Assembly (NCBI RefSeq): GCF_001649575.2 | Contig: NC_051434.1 | Location: forward strand, 22,849,348 to 22,913,347 | Direction: 5' to 3' | Origin: Kryptolebias marmoratus | Taxonomy: Eukaryota; Chordata; Actinopteri; Cyprinodontiformes; Rivulidae | DNA length: 64,000 nucleotides | In this document: positions 34,756 to 46,300 of the stretch, in pieces | How the letters are laid out: each line of letters starts with the position of its first letter | Numbering within the stretch: position 1 is the stretch's first letter | The notes under the pieces: model-generated | Told to the model about the DNA's origin: nothing | Database searches by the model: none | What the model saw: the letters and a program-made list of their open reading frames with translations, nothing else | Made by a program: the position numbers and the translations under genes

Positions 34756-35111
34756 ATACACCAAGATGAAGACTGCCACCAACATCTACATCTTTAATTT
34801 AGCCCTTGCCGATGCCCTAGCCACCAGCACACTACCTTTCCAGAGTGCAAAGTACTTGATGAACACCTGGCCATTTGGAGAAGCCCTGTGCAAGATTGTT
34901 CTGGCCATCGACTACTACAATATGTTCACAAGTATCTTCACCCTCACCATGATGAGTGTAGATCGCTATATCGCCGTGTGCCACCCAGTTAAGGCGCTGG
35001 GCTTTCGGACGCCAGTCAAGGCCAAGATGATCAATGTCCTCATCTGGGTTTTGTCCTCTGCTATTGGTGTGCCCATTATGATTATGGCTGTGACCAAAGT
35101 GACAGATACTG
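34756..35111 (+). CDS. oprd1: Delta-type opioid receptor, coding exon 2 (TM2-TM4)
   Basis: This exon encodes residues 81-198 plus shared codons at both ends. Visible landmarks: [20 protein letters not shown] in TM2 with the sodium-site Asp99 (2.50); ECL1 with Trp118; Cys125 (3.25), which forms the disulfide to ECL2; Asp132 (3.32), the amine-anchoring residue of opioid receptors, in [13 protein letters not shown]; the DRY motif at 149-151; and TM4 ending VPIMIMAVT. It begins after CAACCAG and ends ACTG|GTAAGA. The length of 356 bases is close to the conserved exon 2 of opioid genes. Confidence 0.97.
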
Positions 35112-35590
35112 GTAAGATGATGTTTTTCTCCCAGTATAACACAAAATGAAAAAAAAAGAGTGTGACTTTAATTAATGCATCTACTACAATTACATTTTTA
35201 GATTCAACATAACTTTCAAAAATATTCTGAGAAAAATTATAATAAATGCCTATGAGTATGTGGTTTCAAGCACCCTACTAAGATCCATTCAGTCCCTGTA
35301 CAGCCAGAGTGAGATTTTGGTTTGAATTGCCAGTATTGAGTCAGATGTTTTTAGGTAAGTGATGGGTTATGCCATGGTTGCCCTTTTATCACTAATTCTG
35401 TTTATAACAGAACAGCTCCAGCCAAAAAGCAGAAGGTCACCAGTTTGGTGGAGGTCAATTTGTTTAGGTGTTTTTTGTGGATGATGTGGCACTCGGATCT
35501 CCAACAGGGACTGGAGTGGTTTGTAGCTGGGATGAATATCACAACTTCCAAACTTGATGTGTCATAGTTCTCAAACAAAAAGAGTAGATT

Positions 35591-36001
35591 TGTCAGAAGG
35601 GGAGGAGACGGAGGCAAACCCAGAGCCCAGACTCATCGTTGAAAAGGAAACTAATAAATAAATAGGAAAACAAAAGGGCTGACGTGGCAGCAAAACAAAC
35701 AATAACAAAATCAAGAATAGGAAGCAAGGCATGCCATGGCATGGCATGGCATGGCATAGCATGGCAAAAAGCGTGAAACAAGCAGAATGATCCAGTGATG
35801 AGGGGAGAACAGAGACCGGTTTTAAACACTGAGGGGAAGATGATTATTGGGTACAGCTGTGGTCTTGATGAGGAGCAGGTGAGGTGGGCGTGGCAGGCAT
35901 GACTGGAAAACTACTGGGGAGGTGAATGGTGACAAGGAGACAGAAAACCAACAGACAAACCAAAACAAGGAACCAAACTCAAAACACTGAAAATCGTGAC
36001 A
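35591..36001 (-). mobile_element. LTR-1 solo LTR in oprd1 intron 2
   Basis: It starts TGTCAGAAGG and ends ATCGTGACA, with perfect 5-bp duplications AGATT at 35586-35590 and 36002-36006. It shares 'gggctgacgtggcagcaaaa' and 'caggtgaggtgggcgtggca' with the other copies. It carries a local CATGG-type pentamer expansion at about 35728-35766. It is in antisense orientation to oprd1, which is less likely to disturb transcription. Confidence 0.92.
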
Positions 36002-36006
36002 AGATT

Positions 36007-37485
36007 GTCAACTCTTTGTTGGGAATGAGCCACTGCCCCAAGTAGGGAAGTTTAAGAATCCCAAGGTTTATACAGGGGTTTTGACAGATTGGGACAGCAG
36101 CCTGAGAGATACATATGCAGACATGCCAACAAGAAACACTCAGGTTGATGATCAGGAGGTAAAATGAAACTTGTTATGTTGAGGGATTCAGAGATTTAGG
36201 GGCAGCAGTTGTTGTCCCATTGCTGCACACAGACAAAAAAATAAAAAATAATAATAAAACCAATCAGAGACATCTCTCTAAACTACAAATCAGTTTTAGA
36301 TCCAATTAGCAGTGAGCAAATCTCAACCAAAAAAAATTTCTGTAAATAAATATTTAAAAAAAAACACAATAGTATACTAGTTATTAGGTGTTTTGTTGTT
36401 GTTGTTGTTTTCTTTTTGGGGGAAGAAGAAGGAGGGAGTTTCCCACATCCTGGGTGACTGAGAATTTACACCAGTGTATCTTTCTGTAAGTTCACTTTCT
36501 TTTTTTTCTGGATCAACTGGACCAATCCTGTTCCCACAAAGTGGAGATAAGTAATAACAGGAATAGCTGCTAAATCTCACGCTATCATAAAAATAAATAA
36601 GTCTGCATTCTGGGTTCACCATGCAATTTCCTAACACAAACTGTAAATAGTAGCTTTTTTATACTTGGTTTTAGTGAAAAGACGCTCAAACATTGGATAC
36701 CTTATTCATCCAGTGGTCTGCAGAGAAGAACTGAAAGGTGAACTGATGGAGAAGAACAGCAGCAGGGTGATGTGTGTGAATTTAATGTCTGCAATTGCGC
36801 TTTAGAGGAGTCTTAACTGAAAATGATCTTCAGAGATTTTTCTTTTATTATTATATTTTTTTTATAACTTCTTTTTTAACACTGGCTGAGATGTTTACTG
36901 AGCAGGGCTTCATCCAGAAATCACCTGACTTCACTGAAACAGGATCAACTTTTTCTTTGCATCTCCGAAAAGTCATTGGTGTGAGCTTTTATTTAAAAAA
37001 GGTGTACAGCTCTCAAAATATATTTCAGTTTGTTGAGCTTGCCTGTATTATCTGTCTGTTATTACTGCACTTATTAACCTGTTTTACTTTGATTGTGTAA
37101 AGAAGTTTGATGCAATGTGTACCATAATCAGTTATGGTAATTACAGTTACTTTGTACAGTACTGCAGTTTGGGCCAGAGCTGAAGATTTCCTGATTTTGT
37201 GTGTCAGGATTTTTTAACCACTCTTGTTGTTAATGTGCTTTTGGTGTTGAAATGTAATCAATAGGATTTTATAATGAGGTACCACCAGCCACCACTGATA
37301 AAAATCCCAAAAATTCACAAATAAAGTCCATTATGGCCAAGAGCAGGTAGGCTACTTTCATGAAAAACCAACATTGTGGTTGCTTAAGTTCAAGTGGACA
37401 AACTGTTATAGCAAAAATAGCAAGTGAGAGAAAAACCCCCAGCAGAAATTCCATAAAACCAATTCTTTATGACATAAAAAGTCAG
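36007..37485 (+). other. Intron 2 interior, nothing recognised
   Basis: This is AT-rich intronic DNA with A- and T-runs. No exon-like segment or named repeat was seen. Confidence 0.45.
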
Positions 37486-37560
37486 GCTGCACAGCGGGGC
37501 AGTGATTAGAGCTGTCGCCTCCCAGCAACAAGGTTGCAGGTAAAGAAAATGGATGGATTA
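37486..37560 (+). repeat. SINE-A, internally deleted
   Basis: The SINE-A head 'cagtgattagagctgtcgcc' and 'tcccagcaacaaggttgcag' is joined directly to its tail 'gtaaagaaaatggatggatt', so the middle third or more of the element is missing. Confidence 0.7.
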
Positions 37561-38539
37561 TAATGACAAAATATAAGACAATGACTGAAAGCTTTACAGT
37601 CACAATCATATAGGCAGTATCACACTGGGCTGCAACTGTTGTTGAAATTTTCAGCTGCCTTTTTGATTTCTGAGTATCAGTGACCAGCGATCCATGCAGC
37701 TTCATTTTGTGCATACAGTTTTTGAAAATCACATCTTGCAAAACTGTATTCTGGACTGAGCACATTATTTCCACCTCCTCCCACATCACACCCACCCTGG
37801 CCCACTCTGTATCTACCTTAGCAGCTGCAACCCAAGTTTATGAGTTAATCTACTAGAGTAGAATGATTGGATGATTTGGACCAGTTTTCTATAATAATTA
37901 TCATTTTTTACATAATTATTATTCATCATCATTGTGGTTCTTAGATCTGGACATAGAGGGTTTGTCCAAAAGGACCACACCAAAAGGATTAGAGATTATG
38001 CTCAGAGCATTTTAACTGTGCTGTGGAGAGAAAAGGATGTAAAATGATCTCCAAAGGATGGAAATGATAAAATGTGGTTGTGAGGTAACCAGTGTTACAG
38101 CTTCAGGGCAGAAAGCACCAACATGGACTACCTGACAAAACAGAAGAAACAGCAGTCATCAAAAATTCATATCTTCAGCCATTGCTTTGGGGAACTTTGG
38201 CGTTCAGTTAAACGAAAGCTAAAGGCAGGAGTTAGCTGTCACATGAAAGAGGTGAGCAAAGCAGTGGTGTTACGGTTTAATGTGTGCTTGTGTTATATGG
38301 CAGTTTTTATCTGATAGCACAGGTGGTTGCTTAGCAGCTGCTGGTAAAAAATATATCTGTCCCATATTGTTTATGGAACAATAAAAGGTCAACTTGTGTA
38401 TTTTTGATTGGAGCGTTACATGCAGCAAGAGTTAACTGTCACAAGAACTAGTGATATTTTTATTTCCTCAGGTTAAAGCGCTGCTGAGTAAAGGCTGCTG
38501 CCCACCGTCATATGTCTCATATAGGTCTCATATCTATTT

Positions 38540-38960
38540 ATCTAATCATTTAATAATAGCTCAGCTGATCTTCCTCAAGGAGGCATCCTAATCAGATGCC
38601 TGAACCACTTCAGCTGACTTCTTCTGATATGCAAGAGCAGTGGCTGTATCAGAGCTCTTATCTTATCTCTAAGGCTGAGCACAGCCACACTTTGTAGGAA
38701 GCTCATTTTTTGTATCTAGGATCTTGTTCTTTCAATCATGATCCATATCTCATGACTACAGATGAGGGTTGAAATGTAGACAGACCAAAAAATCGAGAGG
38801 TTTTGCCTTTTGACTGACCTCTTTCTTCACTGTGACAGACTGGAGAAACACCCTCATTACTGACTGTACTAGGAGCAAATCCCCGGTCGACATAGGTTCA
38901 GGATCATGGGAGTACTCAATCCCCTCCACTACGTTAAGGTTGTGGTTCTGTAAAGGGGTG
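38540..38960 (+). repeat. Dispersed repeat (shared with 26500)
   Basis: The blocks 'gaggcatcctaatcagatgc', 'ctgaaccacttcagctgact', 'ctaaggctgagcacagccac', 'gtatctaggatcttgttctt' and 'aaaaaatcgagaggttttgc' are a well-known teleost interspersed repeat, probably part of a LINE read on the opposite strand. Coding was not resolved. Confidence 0.55.
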
Positions 38961-39277
38961 TTTGTGAACTTTGTGAATGTATTTATCAGGACTCTTTGTG
39001 TTGTCTGTAACATGCAGTTATACAGTTACATAGCTTCTAAATTAAAGGTTTATTTAATTTACACATTGAAGAGATGATATTTGTTAGCATCAAACAATCT
39101 CCCGTCTTGAGAAATTTGTCAGGAGGTTCCATGTTTCCTGTGCTGGTGTCCAAATAGAGTTCTTGAGACAGGTTCAAGATGCCTGCAACTAATTTGTGAC
39201 TATTTTGTCAGAATCTGTCGTACAAATTTTTACCTTTGGAATTTTTTCAGTCAAACTCTACTTTTATTTTCTTTCAG

Positions 39278-39807
39278 GCAACACCATGTGCATGCTGAAG
39301 TTTCCAGACCCCGACTGGTACTGGGACACTGTGACTAAGATCTGTGTTTTCATCTTTGCCTTTGTGGTCCCAGTCATGGTTATCACCATATGTTACGGTC
39401 TGATGATCCTGCGTCTGAGGAGTGTTCGCCTGCTCTCGGGTTCCAAGGAGAAAGACCGCAACATGCGCCGAATCACCCGCATGGTCCTTGTAGTAGTGGC
39501 AGCCTTCATCATCTGCTGGACCCCCATCCACATATTTATCATTGTGAGGACGATGGTGGAGATTGACACCAGGAACCCTTTTGTAATTGCTAGCTGGCAC
39601 CTGAGCATTGCCTTGGGGTATACAAACAGCAGCCTCAATCCCGTCCTCTATGCATTTCTGGATGAAAATTTCAAGCGATACTTTCGGGACTTCTGCCTCC
39701 CCTGTCGGACTCATGTGGAGCAGAACAGTCTGACCAGTGGACGCCATACCAACAAGGAACCAGCATCTATCTGCGCACCCACAGATGCAGGGAAGAAGCC
39801 CACATGA
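39278..39807 (+). CDS. oprd1: Delta-type opioid receptor, coding exon 3 (TM5-TM7 and tail)
   Basis: This exon encodes residues 199-374. ECL2 has Cys203 and the delta-like [17 protein letters not shown] stretch. TM5 follows, then the opioid-family third loop ([10 protein letters not shown]). TM6 has Trp279 (6.48) and His283 (6.52). TM7 has Tyr313 (7.43) and the NPVLY motif. The tail ends [16 protein letters not shown]2 favours delta over mu, kappa and nociceptin types. Oddities: Arg289 (6.58) and Trp305 (7.35) resemble mu, Ser308 replaces the usual Cys (7.38), and Tyr333 replaces the Cys of FKRCFR in helix 8. The stop is TGA. Confidence 0.97.
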
Positions 39808-40300
39808 CTAGGCATGGACCGGGTCACCCATGGCTCTCACCTGAGGAGGATCCATCAAGATTTGCAGTCGGATGAGACACTGATCTCCACTACAGAATTT
39901 TAGGAGATCTTTGCGTAAAATGATTCAACTGAGTCATGCATATTTTTCACAATATAGCTGACATCTTGGAGAAGAAAAAGGAAAAACTGATTCTGCTTCC
40001 CAATATGAAGTTAGATATTTGTTTCCCACCAGAAATTTGATAACATACCAACGCAGTGATTGTGACAGATGGTCCAAAGAGTGTTATCCTAGAGCAAGAA
40101 TATGAAGTAATTGGTTTAACTCAGAGTAAGAGAGCTGTGGAGAGAAAAAAAGATTCAGAACCTGGGCATGTACTGAAAAACAAAAAGAAAAATCAAAATC
40201 AGTGCTATTTAGTCAAACACATCCACACAACACTCCAGGGACCCATTTTTCTGCCCTTAAACTTAAATAACTTGTTTTTAGCATTTTAGTCAATAATTTC
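39808..40300 (+). other. oprd1: Probable oprd1 3' UTR start, no clear poly(A) signal
   Basis: Sequence after the stop has no recognised repeat for about 500 bases and is a plausible 3' UTR. No well-placed AATAAA was seen, so the transcript end is undetermined. Opioid receptor 3' UTRs are often long, and it may run much further. Confidence 0.4.
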
Positions 40301-41180
40301 CAAAATGGGTGATTTGGTGCTCTGGCCGGCCTCTAAAAGAGTACTGAAGAACGAAGAACGCCACTATTGTCTGGTTGTTTACTAGTGGAAATTAAAGAAG
40401 AAACCTTTTGGAAATGCCAGAGGTAGCAAGGCCACCCGATTTTCATCAAAAACAACATATTTTGATACTATTACAAAGATCTTTTGAAGACAAATCCAAC
40501 CCAATTTGAATTTTTAATATCAGTCTACTGGTTACTAAATAATTATCAAAAAATGATTATCAGAATCGGTCTAAATTAATACAATTCCTAAACAGTCAGC
40601 GATAGAAAGTACTGTGTTTAACTTTCTGGAACTTCCGTTCACACACTGGGCTGAAGCTGATTGGCTGTAAATTAACACATAATCAAAACAGCCGAAAGTT
40701 CCAGCTTCCGCTTGGCTCTTTGCCAATGTCTGTCATAAAATGTTTTATTTCATCTGAGCTGAGAAATTAATGAAAGCATTAGCTTGATCATTGTCTGACC
40801 CAGTTAGCATTGTTTATTTAACAAATCAAGAGCATAGAGAGGATGAATGGATTGTGAATGTACAGGTGGCCTTGCTACCAGAAGACTTTGCAAGAGTAAT
40901 GGATATACAACCATACCAGTGTGAACCTGAACCGACAGCTGGATCTCTGGAATCAGATGAAAAATCTTCAGATTCGGATTCTGATGATCATGAGGACTGT
41001 CATGGCCGACAAAACAACCCGCATAACGACTGAGTTGGGAACATGGAACAGTGATAACCGAATACCCCAAGATGATTGTCATGACATCAGGACACGACAC
41101 TGCAAATTAATACACAGGAGAGAGCTAATGTTGCTAACTGGATGCTAACCCAATGCTAACTGGATGCTAACCGGATGTTA
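40300..41180 (+). other. Unassigned sequence with one acidic short frame
   Basis: An 80-codon frame at 40791-41033 has DFARVMDIQPYQCEPEP followed by an Asp/Ser-rich stretch. Fish repeat-borne proteins related to the P2X7 intracellular domain have a similar 'I-x-P-Y-x-x-E-P' start, but the Cys-rich part that defines them is missing. 'aactggatgctaacc'-type short repeats follow near 41136-41175. It could be an element fragment or chance. Confidence 0.3.
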
Positions 41181-41959
41181 TTTCATAAAAAGCACACATG
41201 ATAGTAGCATTTATGAACTCTCACACCAGAGAAAACTAATCAACAGCAGTTTCAGACTGTGATATTTGTTTAATCACACATGGATTGTCTATATGTTTTC
41301 ATCAGTAACAAACTGCTGTGAATCACAAACTGATCTCAGGCTGTCGGCCTGTAAGCAGCTGAAACTTTTTAATGACAGCGCCCGTTCATGATGTCACGTT
41401 TGAAGTAAAGGTTCCTGTTTCCCATCTCCTTCTTTGTGGCAATGTCCTCCTCTCCATTTGCCTTTCTTTTAAAATTAAAAATAGCTGGCAAAAGGTCCTA
41501 TTTTTTGACCTGAAACCAGTCCACCACATTAATGAGGGTTGGAGCTTGTGGTGGTTTCTCTTTGAAGTGGTCCGAACTTGAATCCTGATATTAATTCCCA
41601 CATCGGAGCTTATGGATCCAAATCTGAGGAAGGTTTTTATCTTTCAGGAAGCCAAAAAATGAAACTCCACTGGTATTTTCTGGCCTATTCCAACCCACTG
41701 AACTATATTGTACCGGTATTCATCCATTCACTGATAAATGGCTGAATGCGCGTGAACCTCAGCAGCTCTGTGGACGTCACATATCAGGGGGGTTGCGGAA
41801 AAAGCCAAAAAACACCCGAGAGGTTTTTTCAATGTTCAGTATTTTTAAAAAAACTAGTATTATGTATTTATTTATATTTTACAACAAGCATATTTTATGA
41901 TTTTCTTTCAACTAATGTTGGCTTCAAAACACTTTTCAGTTCAGCTTTAAAGGAATTCA

Positions 41960-42636
41960 TATCACCCACCACCTTTTTGGCCAGAGTTTTAAACTAAAAT
42001 CATATGTTCAGAAATGTTTAGATGTTTTGGTAAAATGTTGAAAAAGGCAGGCAAGATGTGTTAGTGTGCTCAGAGAATGTGTTGAAGAGGACTCTCAGCT
42101 CCTGCCACATCAAACTTTAACTCGATATCTGTAAAATCCACTGAGGCAAAGCTGTGTTAGCTTATCTCGATTGGCTGTGGCCACCCAGCATGAATTGGGC
42201 TGAGTCCAAATATTTATGTGTTTTAGATGTACAGCCAGTGATTACTTCCTGAAACATTTTATTAGAGTCTGCCCACTGATTCATGAGATACTTTGCGAAC
42301 ATACAGATAGGGTTGACACCAACAGTTAATGCCAAAGTTTTGAGCAAATTTATTTTGCGATGCACTCAGAGTATGTGTTGGGATTGGTGCTCAACGACTA
42401 TCACACCAAACTTTAGCCCAGCATCTGTAGAACTATAGACATTTTGTGTTTCTAAGATGGCTGTGCCTGCCATCTCAAATTGGGTTAACTCCAGAAGTTA
42501 TTTAGTTGTAGATGTACACCTAATGATTAATTTCTGAGACTTTCATTCAAATCTGTCCAGTGGTTCATGAGGTATTGTGCTAACGGTACAGACAGACAGA
42601 CATATTATGGCCTTTTGCTTTCAGCAGTGGGTGATA
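41960..42636 (+). mobile_element. R1, most complete copy (677 bp)
   Basis: The inverted ends are TATCACCCACCACCTTTTTG and GCTTTCAGCAGTGGGTGATA. Internal R1 blocks occur in order: 'gtgctcagagaatgtgttga', 'gactctcagctcctgccaca', 'cccagcatgaattgggctga' and 'gtggttcatgaggtattgtg', and some blocks appear twice. The ends fit a non-autonomous DNA transposon. No transposase frame was seen. Confidence 0.7.
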
Positions 42637-44255
42637 ACAGCACAGTCACCCAGTAACACCTGGATGATGATTTAATGCTGAATTTCTGTTGTTTATGTTG
42701 TCAACCTTTTTACAGTTAACTATCCTGAGGAAAACATGTAGAACTAAGTTCTGATTCTGTCATTATGACACCATAATAAAACTCACATTTCTGCTCACTT
42801 ACTGGACCTTCACTGGGGGTGTCTGCCCTGCAGAGAGCCTTTAAGGAAAATGACTAAAGAGCTTCAGCCTGACAGTGAAGAGCCCTGCTTGCAGCCACAG
42901 CACCTCTCCACAATATGAAGATGTGATGGAACAACTGAGAGCAGCTTCAGTACAATAACCACAGAAACATGACAACCAGATTCCTTTCAATCTGATAAAT
43001 AATCTGGTTTTCAAACATTAAAATATTTGTCACATGTAACATGTGCTGGACATTAATGACAAGCAGATGAAATAATGACTTGCTCTCAAATAAGTTTCCC
43101 CCCCAATATATTCACTAAAGTTGGCCATTTTGAAATGAATTTCTGTGGAAACAGTATAAATAGTTTATAGTTTACTTTTTGTCGATACTTCTTTGAAAGA
43201 CCTCAGTTTGAAGAAATTCTAACAGTACTAATGAGCTAACAACTAGTCCGGACGAGGCCAAAAACAGTTAATGCCAATGTTTTTTATTAGAGCAGCAACT
43301 CTCAAAGTGTGGACTCCCATTTGGATCCAGACTGAAGGACAAGTGAAACCGGACCCAGCCCACATTGTATTGCATTGAAATGTATTGGTACGATGCAATG
43401 AAGTGTATGCTTATCACTGTGGTTGTGTAGAGGGATGTGGCTCTGTACAAAAAGAGAAAACAGGGTGAGGAAGGGAGGGAGTGATGAAAATTAGCTATAA
43501 ATGGTTGAATTTCTAGCAGTAAATGTACAATGTAGTTTTCAGTAACAACAATTAACGCTCCTCAAACCACAAGCTATAGGTTTTTTTTTGTGCTGTGTAA
43601 AACAAAAAAGGGGGTTAGTCTCAAAGCAGATGGCAGCTTCAGTCTGTCTATGTCATTATCAGAAACAAAGGCAGCAGAGAAGGTGTTCTGTCACATCAAT
43701 GAGTGGATGGAGAAATATTCATTTATTTTGCCCTCATTTAATTAGGAATGACTATTATTCTCAGCAATAAATGCAGTAACAAGCTTACATGTGGCCATTT
43801 AAGTCAGTTTCTTTGATAATATCTTTTATGCTGAGGTTTTGAAAGCTGCTAAAGGCCAAAGGTGCCCTTCTGGTTACTCTGTATTTTATCTCTCTCAGGG
43901 TATCTATATCACTTTGATGACAAAGTTCTTGTCACCTTTGACTTCAGTTTATTTAATGCATTTAATCCTCTGTGTAAACAAAGGTATTTTATTTTGTTGA
44001 GGCATGAAAAGTTAGAATTTAAGTTCAAATTTCTTATAAAATCTTCAGAATTTCATTGCAGTTCATTCAAACACTCTTATTTAAACGTAAGCATTGCTGT
44101 CAGTTATACATTTCATTCTGGCAGAAGTACTATGATATTCCTGCCAGGCTACACTGGAAGTGCTACAGCTAGCTGCTGCTGCCGTTATTTGCGCTTATAA
44201 GTAACCAAAGAAATGTATGTAAATAAGTGTAATGTGAAACTGAAAGGCCTGACAC
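42637..44255. other. Intergenic, nothing firmly recognised
   Basis: A short block near 43290-43350 ('gcagcaactctcaaagtgtg') looks like a degraded hAT end. The rest is unassigned AT-rich DNA. The frame at 43862-44200 shows no conserved motif. Confidence 0.4.
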
Positions 44256-44520
44256 AGCGTTCACATGAACAACTGAAATGTTTGGGATTAAACTGATCCA
44301 CTTTGGTCTTGGTCGCTCTCAGACTAGCTGTTAGCTCATCAGTTCTGTTAGAATTAAACCGTTTCTCCAAACTGAGGTTATTCAGAGAGCTACCTTCAGT
44401 ATGTTAAGATAACAATTCCCCATAACTTTTCCACAGAACCACACTTCAAAATGGCTAGAATATACTTTTCAACTGGACCTTGAGTCTAGAAGATATAAAA
44501 CACATTTGACCTCCTAAAGG
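44256..44520. repeat. Repeat E
   Basis: 'tagctgttagctcatcagtt', 'gaattaaaccgtttctccaa', 'actgaggttattcagagagc' and 'ataacttttccacagaacca' belong to a dispersed fish repeat. A diverged copy of its first part lies at 47490-47600. Confidence 0.55.
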
Positions 44521-45099
44521 CATAAAAACATCAACAAATGTTTATTTGTATATAATAAAAAGCTTCTGCATTTGAACAAAATTAGCTTGAACTACAGCTA
44601 CGATTGCTCTGAGGCGTGTTTGTGACTCTGTTTTTTCTTCCAATTCATTTATTAACACTTCACCACCATGCTTCTGTTACATGTGATTTTAAAAAGAATA
44701 GAAAGAAGTTGAGAGAAACAGAGCAAAGACCAGACTTCATTGGTTGGAAAAAAGTTGTTTTAATTTTTTCAATTTGACAATAAATTGCAGGGACTGAAAT
44801 GTTTTCATGTGAGGAGGAGATGGAAATATGTTCTGTGAGCTATGTCCCTGTATATTTTCTTAAAATGACATTGTTAATGTAAATTACACTGTAGTATGTA
44901 CATGCATTCTGCTTTGTAGAGGTTCAAAATGTTTTATATCTGCCACTATTTTCACAAACTCAACTTATATTGACACTAAATGTAAAGACGGTATTTTGTT
45001 CTGGAGGTTAGAATGGGAAGGATATCAATGGGAGAAAATTTTCTAAAAAGTCCAATATATTTTTATGTGATAAAAATCAACTTTTTCTGTTATTTAAAG

Positions 45100-45300
45100 C
45101 AGTGGTTCTCAAAATGTGGAGCAAGAACCCCTGGAAGGCACCGTGCCATGACAGGAGGGGTGCGTGACTGCTCCTGATTATTTTATTTTTTATTCTTCTT
45201 GATCTCTAAAAGCAGAACTAATGTTTAGACATTGTTGTACTTATTTTTGTGTTACAAAAATAGCATTTCTATGACAATTAGACCAACGACCACATGCTGC
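45100..45300 (+). repeat. hAT (Charlie-like) left end
   Basis: CAGTGGTTCTCAAAATGTGG followed by 'agcaagaacccctggaaggc' has the standard start of hAT elements of the Charlie group. No right end or transposase was located. Confidence 0.5.
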
Positions 45301-45544
45301 ACAGTGTACAGAAACGGTCCACTCCTTGATCTTCAGTCATGAACTCTTAATTTTGCGCTCTGGAGGAAGTGTCACGTTAAATCAGGGACAAACAGTCAGA
45401 CTATAGCAGGTTAGTTGTGCTGATCTGAGTGAGACATCAAACATATAATAACCTGCTTGAAATGGTGCAAACCCAGTGTACTAATGATGTCTGCCAGTTT
45501 TTCAGTGTGAACTCAGATGGAAAGAAAATAAAACTTCCATTCAC

Positions 45545-46300
45545 AGTGCTTCACCTTTTCACATTTTGTTATGTTACAGCCTTACTCCAAAATTGATTAA
45601 ATTCAATTCTCTCAAAATTTTTCACGCAATACCTCGTAATGACACAGTGAGTTTATAGCACACCTCAAACACGCTGCTTCTTTTTGTGGCATTATGGGAA
45701 TAACCTAAAAAAAAAAATCAGCCAAGACATCAGGAAGAAAACTGTTGACCTCTGCAAATCTGGTTCATCCTTGGATACAATATCCAGACATCTGAAGGTT
45801 CCTCATTCATCTGTTCAAACAGTTATACACACGTATAAACACCATGGGAATGTCCTGCCATCATATCTGCTCAGGAAGGAGATGGGTTCTGTATTCCTTA
45901 AATGAACAGGTTTTTATGCTAAATGTGCTCATCAACCCTAAAACTAAAGCAGAACACCTTGTGAAGATGCTGCTGAAGCTGGTCAGAGAGTTTCATTCAT
46001 CTACAGTGAAACAAGTCCTGAACCAACATGGGCTGAAAGGAAACTCAGAGAGGAAGAACTTACTCCACCGTATGCAAGTCAATGTTTTGAGATGGCCATC
46101 ACAAAGCCCTGATCTTAGGTCCTTAGAAAATGTGTGGGCAGATTTGTAAAGGCGTATGAGCAAACCTGACCCAGTCCCACCAGTTGTGTCAGGAGGAATG
46201 GGACAGAATTCAGCAAAAAGTGAAGCACTGGGAAGACTTTCAAAATGCACTGAAGGATAAAAGATTTGTTTCTGAAAACAATCAGCTGACAAGATGAAGT
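45545..46300 (+). pseudogene. Tc1-like transposase, internally deleted
   Basis: Upstream is a Tc1-type terminal sequence ('cttcaccttttcacattttg', 'ttatgttacagccttactcc'). The frame at 45684-45870 gives the paired-like DNA-binding head (QDIRKKTVDLCKSGSSLDTI, SRHLKVPHSSVQTVI). After a frameshift come NPKTKAEHLVKMLLKL, STVKQVLNQHGLKGNSERK and then WPSQSPDLRSLENVWADL, the C-terminal motif of Tc1 transposases. The catalytic middle is deleted, so it is inactive. Confidence 0.85.

Larger units (their letters stand above)
35112..39277 (+). other. oprd1: oprd1 intron 2 (4.2 kb)
   Basis: The donor is GTAAGA and the acceptor CTTTCAG. The joint forms a Gly codon (G + GC) in the loop before TM5, as in other opioid receptor genes. 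It contains a solo LTR (35591-36001), a SINE-A scrap and a dispersed repeat at 38560-38960. Confidence 0.9.

Noticed and set aside
39274..39747. 157-codon minus-strand frame opposite oprd1 exon 3
   Set aside because: It is a shadow of a strongly coding exon; the sense strand explains the conservation.
34766..39807. Alternative call as mu-type opioid receptor (oprm1), based on Trp 7.35
   Set aside because: ECL2 ([17 protein letters not shown]), the ECL3 start (EIDTRNP) and the tail fit the delta type better; one or two residues do not outweigh this.
40791..41033. Possible P2X7-like intracellular-domain protein
   Set aside because: Only a short acidic 'PYQCEPEP' start is seen; the defining Cys-rich region is absent. 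Kept only as a low-confidence note.
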